Of a stretch of DNA of 9,415 nucleotides, positions 1 to 6,021 are shown piece by piece. Under the pieces are notes generated by a model that had not been told where the DNA came from, made no database searches, and was given only the letters and a program-made list of their open reading frames with translations. Location: assembly GCA_002071245.1 (NCBI GenBank), contig MWEV01000222.1, positions 1 to 9,415 on the forward strand, read 5' to 3'. Made by a program: the position numbers and the translations under genes. The stretch comes from Deltaproteobacteria bacterium ADurb.Bin026. GTDB taxonomy: Bacteria > Desulfobacterota > Syntrophorhabdia > Syntrophorhabdales > Syntrophorhabdaceae. Positions within the stretch are counted from its first letter, which is position 1, and each line of letters starts with the position of its first letter.

Positions 1-450
1 TTCTCCTAATTCAATGGCAATCTCTCTGACGTCTTTTCCTTCAACCTCTATACCAAAATCAAGCGCAACCTCAAACAGTTTGATTTCATCCTTAATAGCA
101 AAGCCCTGGGTTTCACCCCGGGCTGTTTTTAAAAAGGTTTCAACAACCTCCCTTGCATGATCACTGTGAGATGCTGTGCCAGCAGCAACCTTTCTTGCAA
201 AATTTCTTGCCACAATGGTGTCTATTGAAGCGCCGCAAACACCCCTTTTGTCTTTATGCTCACCCTTTTTGGAACGCGGAAGTCTGCAAGGACCCATTGA
301 GCATATTTTACAGCAACTTTCCTCTACACCAATCGGACAAGGTTTCATATCATCGGCACGGGAAAATACAGTGCTGATGTTTTCTTTCTGAGCCTTGTTG
401 AACAACTCTATCGTTGCGCCATCGATACTTCTTGTTTTATCTTCGGGCAT
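1..450 (-). CDS. acsA: Ni-containing anaerobic CO dehydrogenase catalytic subunit, N-terminal part (runs off left edge)
   Basis: The first 150 residues of the CODH catalytic subunit (CooS/AcsA), which reversibly oxidises CO to CO2 in the cytoplasm and in this pathway supplies CO to acetyl-CoA synthase. The N-terminal cluster-binding region is clear: C38 and C46 match the ligands of the intersubunit D cluster, and C47, C50, C55 and C72 match those of the B cluster. The family block PCPIGVEESCCKIC..MGPCR is followed by GVCGA. The histidines in AxHSDH (H95, H98) match the proton-relay segment. The ATG at 450 has a strong Shine-Dalgarno, AAGGAGGT at 454-461. The spacing between the last two B-cluster cysteines is 17 residues, against 14 in the enzymes I recall, so this loop is slightly longer. 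It is the last gene visible in the minus-strand cluster. acsA versus cooS is a naming choice; the acsD neighbour favours the acetyl-CoA synthase partner. The catalytic C cluster lies outside the window. Confidence 0.95.
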   Translation of the reverse strand, partial: MPEDKTRSIDGATIELFNKAQKENISTVFSRADDMKPCPIGVEESCCKICSMGPCRLPRSKKGEHKDKRGVCGASIDTIVARNFARKVAAGTASHSDHAREVVETFLKTARGETQGFAIKDEIKLFEVALDFGIEVEGKDVREIAIELGE

Positions 451-453
451 ACA

Positions 454-461
454 ACCTCCTT
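454..461 (-). promoter_or_regulatory. Strong ribosome binding site of the CODH gene
   Basis: AAGGAGGT on the minus strand, three bases upstream of the ATG at 450. It is close to a perfect anti-16S match and among the strongest in the cluster, consistent with high expression of CODH. Confidence 0.8.
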
Positions 462-495
462 ACCTCAAAGGCAATTCATAACAATCGAAAAAACC

Positions 496-522
496 ATTAT
501 ATTTTAAACAACATATGATGTT
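496..522 (-). promoter_or_regulatory. Possible internal promoter -10 and palindrome upstream of the CODH gene
   Basis: On the minus strand a perfect TATAAT lies at 501-496, about 45 bases upstream of the CODH start. The hexamer 17 bases upstream (CGAACA) is only a weak -35 match. Between them sits an imperfect 16-base palindrome, aacaacatatgatgtt at 507-522, centred on CATATG with 14 of 16 positions symmetric. This could be an internal promoter with an operator, but the DNA is AT-rich and the -35 is poor. Confidence 0.25.
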
Positions 523-563
523 CGATATTCGCATCTGTCATTTCGCAATCCTCATTCCGCATT
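522..563 (-). repeat. Degenerate 7-base tandem repeat, six units, in the acsD-CODH spacer
   Basis: Read on the minus strand from 563 to 522, the sequence divides exactly into six heptamers: AATGCGG, AATGAGG, ATTGCGA, AATGACA, GATGCGA and ATATCGA. The consensus is about AATGCGA, and the last unit is the most divergent. No heptamer continues on either side. A 21-codon reading frame starts in the first unit (ATG at 562, TAA at 499-497) with a GGAGG ten bases upstream, but its codons cross the 7-base units, so the repeat rather than a protein probably explains it. Confidence 0.6.
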
Positions 564-595
564 GCCTTTCTCCTCCAAATACGTTCATATCTCCA

Positions 596-1540
596 TCAGG
601 TTGTCAACGTTGCGATCATTTCATCAATCAACGCAATGCTGTCAGGATGTCTCATAATCAATACATCCGCACCAGCAATAAGCAATGTCATCGAGGCTAT
701 TGCCTCCATCAAAACAGACCTTTTTCTTTCATCGCCAAGCTTTGGGTCTTCATCCTTTGTTAGCCTCGTTTCCCTCGCCTTCCACACCTCATTTGCAATA
801 TTACATATTACCGGGTATTGTAGTTTGACATCCTCTTGGGTAAGCGCTGCCATCCTGTCCCTCTCCATAACCGAATATGTATATTCTATGCCATAACCAA
901 GTCCACCAGTGGTTGGATCGATGATAATCCTTTCGTCCGGTACACCAAGATTTCCAAGGAGTATATTTAACTGCTTTGCAAGATTCACGTCAATCGGGCT
1001 TGAAGCCATCACTACGTGGTTGTAGCCGATAGCCATCGCCCCTATCTGTTTATAATTTTTTTCAGATACAGGACCTAACGCTATATTTTTGCCTTCGCAT
1101 ACCTCAGCAACACGCCTCAGCAATTCAATATCCTTTTCATCGTTAGATGTGCCCCAGACAATAAGCGGAACGTTTATATTGTTTGAGACATCTTTAACAA
1201 CCTCTACAACCTCCTCTGTGTCTTTGTTCATGCCATTCGGATCAGCGCTCTTCAATTGCAATGCAATAAGTTTTGCCCCATAGACATCAATACATTTTCT
1301 TGCCCAGGCAACAGGGTTTTTGATTACATCAATGAATGGTTCTATTGCCCATTCTTGCCAGTCCTCAGGTTCACAATCCCATACCTCAAATGCAACCTTT
1401 GGAATATTTGGCATTTCGCCCTCAAATAGATAAAATGGATAGCAACTTTCGCCTCCTATCTTGACCGCGGCAGGCCCTATCCCAATAGTCACATCCTTGA
1501 TTCTCCCTGTATATTTTACCCTTGGTATCTCAAAAGCCAT
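596..1540 (-). CDS. acsD: Corrinoid iron-sulfur protein small subunit (AcsD, acetyl-CoA pathway)
   Basis: Small subunit of the heterodimeric corrinoid iron-sulfur protein, which accepts the methyl group of methyl-tetrahydrofolate on its cobalamin and carries it to acetyl-CoA synthase. The 314-residue product has the usual family length and aligns along its length with the acetogen AcsD as I recall it. Shared blocks are FEGEMPNIP (about 39-47), the ADPNG segment (about 99-103), SPIDVNLAKQLN, GLGYGIEYTYSVMER (213-227) and the C-terminal MRHP (296-299). All belong to the TIM-barrel AcsD/CdhD fold. The small subunit has no iron-sulfur cluster of its own; that lies in AcsC, which is not in this window. 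The ATG at 1540 is preferred over an in-frame ATG at 1558 because AGGAGGAA sits two bases before it and homologues begin MA. It lies 27 bases after the small upstream gene and 145 bases before the CODH gene. Confidence 0.95.
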   Translation of the reverse strand: MAFEIPRVKYTGRIKDVTIGIGPAAVKIGGESCYPFYLFEGEMPNIPKVAFEVWDCEPEDWQEWAIEPFIDVIKNPVAWARKCIDVYGAKLIALQLKSADPNGMNKDTEEVVEVVKDVSNNINVPLIVWGTSNDEKDIELLRRVAEVCEGKNIALGPVSEKNYKQIGAMAIGYNHVVMASSPIDVNLAKQLNILLGNLGVPDERIIIDPTTGGLGYGIEYTYSVMERDRMAALTQEDVKLQYPVICNIANEVWKARETRLTKDEDPKLGDERKRSVLMEAIASMTLLIAGADVLIMRHPDSIALIDEMIATLTT

Positions 1541-1542
1541 CG

Positions 1543-1550
1543 TTCCTCCT
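1543..1550 (-). promoter_or_regulatory. Ribosome binding site that fixes the acsD start
   Basis: AGGAGGAA on the minus strand just before the ATG at 1540. It selects this start over the in-frame ATG at 1558, which lies upstream of the site and would give six extra residues. Confidence 0.75.
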
Positions 1551-1567
1551 CTTTTCAAAAATCAGCT

Positions 1568-1786
1568 TCATGCCTCCTGCTTGCGCTTTTCGCTTCCATA
1601 CCATTCCTTGCTGTACCAATACCTAAGCGCTGCCCTCAGATATCCGATCTTATCTTCTTTTGTTACAAGTTTCAAACGCCAGTCGGAAATGGCCTCAGGT
1701 TTTCCTTTATCATATGTAGGACCCAATACCTTTATCTTTTTACCCTCAAAATTCTCTTTTTCTTCGTATTGGTATTCGCCACTCAT
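1568..1786 (-). CDS. Unrecognised small charged protein (72 residues) between folD and acsD
   Basis: I do not recognise this family. The 72-residue product is highly charged and aromatic (three Trp, seven Tyr), has no Cys or His, and shows no signal peptide or membrane segment, so it should be a soluble cytoplasmic protein that does not bind metal through Cys or His. The N-terminal third is acidic and Tyr-rich, the middle has a short beta-like stretch (KKIKVLGP, 16-23), and about 43-63 looks helical (YLRAALRYWYSKEWY, 49-63), followed by a basic tail. The ATG at 1786 has TGGAGGTT two to three bases upstream; an in-frame GTG at 1798 overlaps that site and is less likely. Its tight spacing to acsD (27 bases) and good ribosome site argue for a real, co-translated gene. 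A helper, assembly or structural role with the corrinoid protein or FolD is guesswork. Confidence 0.75.
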   Translation of the reverse strand: MSGEYQYEEKENFEGKKIKVLGPTYDKGKPEAISDWRLKLVTKEDKIGYLRAALRYWYSKEWYGSEKRKQEA

Positions 1787-1789
1787 TAA

Positions 1790-1797
1790 AACCTCCA
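1790..1797 (-). promoter_or_regulatory. Ribosome binding site that fixes the start of the 72-residue gene
   Basis: TGGAGGTT on the minus strand, just upstream of the ATG at 1786. The only longer start, a GTG at 1798, overlaps this site and so is unlikely to be used. Confidence 0.65.
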
Positions 1798-1861
1798 CTT
1801 TATTAAGCTCACAACCTTAAGTAATAACATAAAAACATGTATTTGAGCCATCAGCTAAGAA

Positions 1862-2746
1862 CTAAACACCAATAACTGATTTAGCTGCCTTTACTGTATT
1901 GAGCATCAACATTGTTATAGTCATCGGCCCAACCCCCCCAGGCACAGGTGTTATCGCCGATGCTTTGTCTTTTAGCGCATCAAAATCCACATCTCCACAC
2001 AGTTTTGCCTTACCCTCTGGTGTCATCCCAATCCTGTTCACACCTACATCAATGACTACAACACCTTCTTTGACCATATCAGCGGTTATCGCCTTTGGCC
2101 GACCTGCCGCCACAATAAGAATATCAGCCCTTTTTGTATGGAAAGCAAGGTCTCTCGTTCCAGTATGACACATAGTAACAGTGGCATTTGCCCCAACACT
2201 CTTCTGCACGAGCATCATAGCAATAGGCTTTCCAACGATATTGCTTCTTCCAACCACAACTACCTCAGCACCATCTATCTTTATATTGCTCCTCATTAGC
2301 ATCTGTTGTATTCCATATGGGGTACAAGGATAAAAGCGTGCCTCGCCTATCATTAATCTGCCTACATTTACTGGATGAAAACCATCAACGTCTTTATCCG
2401 GATTAAGCGAATAGATAACTTTTGTTTCATTGATATGCCCAGGCAACGGCAACTGAACAAGAATACCATGAATTTTAGGGTCGTTGTTATATCTGTCAAT
2501 CATGTCAAGCAGAGCTTTCTCTGAAACATCCTCAGGCATATCTTCTTGAACAGAATAAAAACCGAGTTCCTTAGCGGTTTTCTGCTTTGCCGTCACATAA
2601 CTAACCGATGCTGGATTTTTACCCACAATAATGGTTACAAGACCAGGTTCAATATCATGCCGTGCCTTCATTTCTGCCACTTCTTTACCGATTTCCTCTC
2701 TAATCTGGGATGCTATTTCAGTACCACTAATTATTCTGGCTGACAT
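1862..2746 (-). CDS. folD: Bifunctional methylene-THF dehydrogenase / methenyl-THF cyclohydrolase
   Basis: FolD interconverts formyl-, methenyl- and methylene-tetrahydrofolate; in this cluster it provides the two middle steps of the methyl branch, working in the reductive direction after Fhs. The 294-residue protein is full length. The catalytic SYVTAKQK has Y50 and the general lysine K54. The KIHGILVQLPLP block contains Q98, and DKDVDGFHPVN contains D121, matching the folate-site residues of the family. The Rossmann NAD(P) segment VVVVGRSNIVGKP lies at about 162-174, and the C-terminal TPVPGGVGPMT signature at about 266-276. The ATG at 2746 is preceded by AAAGGGGG at 2753-2760. NAD versus NADP preference cannot be read from the sequence here. 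It lies 157 bases after cooC and 75 bases before the small gene, in the same direction. Confidence 0.97.
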   Translation of the reverse strand: MSARIISGTEIASQIREEIGKEVAEMKARHDIEPGLVTIIVGKNPASVSYVTAKQKTAKELGFYSVQEDMPEDVSEKALLDMIDRYNNDPKIHGILVQLPLPGHINETKVIYSLNPDKDVDGFHPVNVGRLMIGEARFYPCTPYGIQQMLMRSNIKIDGAEVVVVGRSNIVGKPIAMMLVQKSVGANATVTMCHTGTRDLAFHTKRADILIVAAGRPKAITADMVKEGVVVIDVGVNRIGMTPEGKAKLCGDVDFDALKDKASAITPVPGGVGPMTITMLMLNTVKAAKSVIGV

Positions 2747-2818
2747 GTTTCGCCCCCTTTTAGCCTCTCGACTTCCTTATTCATTTATCTGAAAATGTTT
2801 CTCAAAATCGCAAAGGAC

Positions 2819-2842
2819 ATATGAAATATAAGCTCTTCATAT
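2819..2842. repeat. AT-rich inverted repeat in the cooC-folD spacer
   Basis: A perfect 7-base inverted repeat, ATATGAA / TTCATAT, with a 10-base centre. As RNA it would form only a weak A-U stem without a following U-run, so it is not a convincing terminator. It could be a protein-binding site or chance in AT-rich DNA. Confidence 0.25.
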
Positions 2843-2903
2843 TTATACTCAAGTCTCGGATCTATTTTCATCTCTATAAATCGCTCTATATAAAAGCACG
2901 GAT

Positions 2904-3656
2904 CTATCCGATCAATGTTTCACCTAATATTCCATACGCATCAATTAGTGCTTTAGAGCCTCTATCCAGGAAAAATATCGTCTTTCCCTCAACATCATAC
3001 ATTTCAAGCTCCTCATCCTTTCTAATCGTGCCTCTAATCTTCATATCGTTCTTTGACGCAAGGTTCAATAAATTATCTTTTTCATTTCCTGATATCCTGT
3101 TTATAATCACATATGTGTTTTTGATATTTAAATTCAATTCCCCAATAAGTTCAAGGATCCTTTTTGCCGTTAAAACACCTCTCGGTGTCGCATCTGAAAC
3201 CACATACAAAAAATCTATATCTTGGGTTACCAGCCTGCTTATATGTTCCATGCCTGCCTCATTATCAACTACTACATATGCATAATTGTCTTTCAATGAA
3301 TCGATAGATTGCTTTGCAAGGTTATTTGCCGCACAATAGCATCCAGGCCCTTCCGGTCTTCCCATAACGAGCAGGTCAAACCCCTTCCCTTCAATAACAG
3401 CCTCGTTTACCTTGTACTCAAACCATACATCCTTAGTCATACCTACCGGCACATCCTTTTTCATAAGTTCACGCGCCTGGCCGATTGTAATATTTACCGG
3501 GACACCAAGTAATTCGTTCAAATTTGAGTTGGGATCTGCATCAACTGCCAGAACAGGAATATTTTTCATTTCCTCGATAATGTATCTTATAAGCATTCCA
3601 GCAAATGTCGTCTTTCCTACCCCACCTTTTCCTGCAATCGCTATAATCTTCGGCAT
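2904..3656 (-). CDS. cooC: CooC/AcsF-type MinD-family ATPase for nickel-enzyme maturation
   Basis: A 250-residue P-loop ATPase of the SIMIBI/MinD class, CooC branch, which assists nickel insertion into CODH or acetyl-CoA synthase. The deviant Walker A motif GKGGVGKTT is at 9-17, with the switch aspartate region AVDADPNSN at 37-45. A second nucleotide-site motif, VVVDNEAGMEH, spans about 128-138. A C-x-C pair, C106 and C108 in GPGCYCAAN, matches the metal-binding pair at the CooC dimer interface. The NRISG segment near 186-190 fits the base-recognition loop of this family. The ATG at 3656 has AAAGGA a few bases upstream. It sits between acsV and folD and close to the CODH gene it probably serves. 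CooC (for CODH) and AcsF (for acetyl-CoA synthase) are close relatives, and I cannot separate them by eye. Confidence 0.9.
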   Translation of the reverse strand: MPKIIAIAGKGGVGKTTFAGMLIRYIIEEMKNIPVLAVDADPNSNLNELLGVPVNITIGQARELMKKDVPVGMTKDVWFEYKVNEAVIEGKGFDLLVMGRPEGPGCYCAANNLAKQSIDSLKDNYAYVVVDNEAGMEHISRLVTQDIDFLYVVSDATPRGVLTAKRILELIGELNLNIKNTYVIINRISGNEKDNLLNLASKNDMKIRGTIRKDEELEMYDVEGKTIFFLDRGSKALIDAYGILGETLIG

Positions 3657-3806
3657 ACCATTCCTTTCATTTTCGATATCGACTGGTGCTTTTACAAGGC
3701 TTTGAGAGTTGTCGTTCCTGCACCATTTTCTTGGTTATTAAATCTATCAGACATTTTTTACCACGTTTATATGTTATCATTTTCAATGAACTAATCCAAC
3801 CCATTC

Positions 3807-3822
3807 AACCATTTCCACGGTT
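3807..3822 (-). other. Short stem-loop immediately after the acsV stop codon
   Basis: On the minus strand, one base after the acsV TAA, AACCGTGGAAATGGTT can fold into a 6-base-pair stem (one G-U pair) closed by a GGAA loop, which fits the GNRA tetraloop class. No U-run follows, so it is not an intrinsic terminator. It could protect the 3' end of the acsV message segment from decay. Short stems of this size also arise by chance. Confidence 0.3.
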
Positions 3823-3823
3823 T

Positions 3824-5812
3824 TTATCCCCTTCCTTTCTCGTTAAGTCTCGCAATCACACCCGGGAATGCCTTTTCGTTCGTATGAGGCAGAAACATCG
3901 CCGCCACATATTCTTCCATAAATCTGTTGTTATCAGACAATTCAATATTTGTCATCATCTTTGCTATTCTCTCAGCTTCTAAAAAACAGCTTTTTGACAT
4001 AGACATAAGTCGCGCCCCAAGCAAGGAACCATTACCGACAAACACAAACCTTTCGGCTGGCAACTCAGGCAATAGCCCTATCGTCTGTGCCTTTTCAATG
4101 TCAATATAGTGTCCAAAACCGCCTGCAATAATTAGCATTTCAACATCATCTAATGTAAGACCTGCGCTTTCAACAAGCGTTATGCAACCGGCAAAAACAG
4201 CAGCCTTGGTTCTGATAAGATTATCGATGTCCGCCTCGGTAACAACAATATCCCTATTTATCTGTGTATCCTTTGCATAGCAAAGCACATACTCGTAATC
4301 GCCATCACCTTCTCTCAGTCTTTCGGTTTTTAAATCTCTGCTAAACTTACCATTTCGGTCAATCAACCCAGCAATCATAAATTCAGCAATAATATCAATC
4401 AATCCAGACCCGCAAATACCTATAGGCTTCAATCTTCCAATAGTAAGCACCATAGGCTCAAATGTTAAAGGATTAATTTTTACCTGCTCAATAGCGCCCT
4501 TCCCTGCCCTCATGCCAAATTTAATCCCGCCACCTTCAAATGCTGGACCAGCAGAACAGGAAGCGCACATCAGCCAGTCGCTGTTACCTAGAGCCATTTC
4601 CCCGTTTGTGCCTACATCTACATACAATACAGTTTTACCGCTTTTTGAGATACCAGATCCCATAACACCGGCAACGATATCCCCTCCGACATAAGATGAA
4701 ACACAGGGATATATATATACATACGCATGTTCATTCACATCAATGCCGACCTGCTCGACATAGAGGCTTGGGATAATCGAAAAAACAGGCGTATACGGTG
4801 AAAGCATTATATATTTTGGATCAATGCCAAGAAAAAGGTGAGTCATTATAGTGTTGCCTGTAAATACAACGTGCGATACATGGTTCATGTCGACTTTACC
4901 AATTTCAAGAAGTTCTTTTATGACCTTGCTGATCGTGCCCTTAACCGCTTCGCCCAGCCTTTTCAGCCCACCTTTTTTCTGAGAATACATAATTCTCGAA
5001 ATAACGTCGTCCCCATAGCTTATCTGGGCATTATAATCGGATGTCTCGGCGATTGTGCAGGTATCTAACCTGTTTTCCGGGCTATCGTCCTGCCCAGGCA
5101 ATGAACAATCTGCCAGATCGAGCAACTGGCCACAGATCGTCGTTGTGCCTATATCAATCACTATTGAATAATTTTTGTCTTCTTTGTTGCCAGGCTCAAT
5201 GTCGATAATTTTATAGCCTGTCTTTGTAAACGCGATTGTAACGGTAATCCGCCAACCCGCATCTCTTAATGCCTTGGCCAACCCTTTTATTATCTTGAAA
5301 TCAACCGATATATCATCAATCCGATACCTTCTTCTAATCTCCCTCAAAAGCCTGTCGGCGTCAGATATATTGTCTTGCATAGAAGGCTCTGGAAGCTCTA
5401 TATAGATTTTTGATACAACCGGTTCAACCTCCACCCCCTTAACAAGACTGCCGATATCAGCGACTGAGAGTATTTGAGGAACATATCTCTTTCTCCTCAA
5501 CGCAGTTCTATCAATTTGTGACTCGAGTGGAATTTCAACTACAATATCGCTTCTTGCACTGGTCTTGCATGCCAGTCTCATCCCTGCCTTGTATTCGTCT
5601 TCAGATATATTCGTGTTATCTTTTGAATAAACAGCGCCTTCGACTATTTTGACCCTACATTTACCACATGAAGCATTGCCACCGCACGAAGAATTTATAT
5701 GAACACCATATTTCATGGCTACTTCGAGGAGATTTTCATCACCATCAGTAAAGCAAACCCTGTCCATTGGAAGAAATGTTATTTTGTGTCTACGCATATC
5801 GGATTCGACCAT
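3824..5812 (-). CDS. acsV: Corrinoid activation protein (RACo-type, 2Fe-2S ferredoxin plus ASKHA ATPase)
   Basis: Reductive activator of the corrinoid iron-sulfur protein: it uses ATP to return the inactive Co(II) cobalamin of AcsC/AcsD to Co(I). The 662-residue protein begins with a plant-type [2Fe-2S] ferredoxin domain with ligands C43, C49, C52 and C82 (SCGGNASCGKC block). A linker and middle domain follow (about 97-210), then an ASKHA-type nucleotide-binding domain. Phosphate motifs are VIDIGTTT (218-225), YVDVGTNGEM (397-406) and IIAGGFG (561-567), with the family block CSAGPAFEGGGI at 419-430. After the first phosphate motif there is an apparent insertion of some 15 residues (about 233-252), rich in Asp, Ser and Pro. 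The ATG at 5812 is the most upstream possible, because two in-frame stops precede it, but no Shine-Dalgarno is visible there; M6 is an alternative. It is the first gene of the minus-strand run and divergent from the IclR gene. Confidence 0.93.
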   Translation of the reverse strand: MVESDMRRHKITFLPMDRVCFTDGDENLLEVAMKYGVHINSSCGGNASCGKCRVKIVEGAVYSKDNTNISEDEYKAGMRLACKTSARSDIVVEIPLESQIDRTALRRKRYVPQILSVADIGSLVKGVEVEPVVSKIYIELPEPSMQDNISDADRLLREIRRRYRIDDISVDFKIIKGLAKALRDAGWRITVTIAFTKTGYKIIDIEPGNKEDKNYSIVIDIGTTTICGQLLDLADCSLPGQDDSPENRLDTCTIAETSDYNAQISYGDDVISRIMYSQKKGGLKRLGEAVKGTISKVIKELLEIGKVDMNHVSHVVFTGNTIMTHLFLGIDPKYIMLSPYTPVFSIIPSLYVEQVGIDVNEHAYVYIYPCVSSYVGGDIVAGVMGSGISKSGKTVLYVDVGTNGEMALGNSDWLMCASCSAGPAFEGGGIKFGMRAGKGAIEQVKINPLTFEPMVLTIGRLKPIGICGSGLIDIIAEFMIAGLIDRNGKFSRDLKTERLREGDGDYEYVLCYAKDTQINRDIVVTEADIDNLIRTKAAVFAGCITLVESAGLTLDDVEMLIIAGGFGHYIDIEKAQTIGLLPELPAERFVFVGNGSLLGARLMSMSKSCFLEAERIAKMMTNIELSDNNRFMEEYVAAMFLPHTNEKAFPGVIARLNEKGRG

Positions 5813-5967
5813 ATATTATTATCAGATTATTCCTCATTTTCAACCTAATAAGTGAAATATTCTAAAATCGTTATTTTGACGCACTGGGCAAAAAGGTACT
5901 ATGTATTCATATCGTTCATAATGATAAACATAAGGCGAGCATATTACTCTGTGCATAAAAAATTAAT

Positions 5968-5996
5968 ATTATCATTGACAACTACAACTATATCAT
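5968..5996 (-). promoter_or_regulatory. Candidate promoter of the acsV-to-CODH operon
   Basis: On the minus strand, ATGATA (5996-5991) and GATAAT (5973-5968) are separated by 17 bases, matching four and five of six consensus positions. It interleaves with the opposite-facing iclR promoter, so the two would compete or be co-regulated. Transcription would begin near 5961, leaving a leader of about 150 bases in which I see no recognisable riboswitch. The region is AT-rich, so this is tentative. Confidence 0.25.
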
Positions 5997-6003
5997 ATAT
6001 AAA
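5975..6003 (+). promoter_or_regulatory. Near-consensus sigma-70-type promoter of the iclR-family gene
   Basis: TTGACA at 5975-5980 is a perfect -35, and TATAAA at 5998-6003 matches five of six -10 positions, with a 17-base spacer. The start site would be near 6010, giving only about 12 leader bases before the ATG at 6022. That explains why no Shine-Dalgarno is seen. Confidence 0.6.
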
Positions 6004-6005
6004 TG

Positions 6006-6019
6006 TTCACTATACTGAA
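6006..6019. promoter_or_regulatory. Candidate operator palindrome over the iclR transcription start
   Basis: TTCACTATACTGAA is a 14-base palindrome with 12 symmetric positions (form TTCAnTATAnTGAA). It lies between the -10 box and the start codon, where a bound autorepressor would block transcription. IclR-family proteins often bind palindromes of about this length in the divergent region beside their own gene. The link to this regulator is inference. Confidence 0.35.
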
Positions 6020-6021
6020 TT

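Noticed and set aside
1461..1820. Plus-strand open frame of 119 codons across acsD and the small gene
   Set aside because: It is antisense to two genes with strong ribosome sites and shows no recognisable domain.
2821..3285. Plus-strand open frame of 154 codons opposite cooC
   Set aside because: cooC on the other strand has all expected motifs; this frame is Ser/Ile/Phe-rich antisense sequence without a ribosome site.
3692..3754. 20-codon minus-strand frame (ATG at 3754) in the acsV-cooC spacer
   Set aside because: No ribosome site and unremarkable composition; expected by chance in a 167-base spacer.
5813..5967. Cobalamin or other riboswitch in the acsV leader
   Set aside because: A corrinoid-related operon made this worth checking, but I see no B12-box-like or other conserved riboswitch core in the leader.
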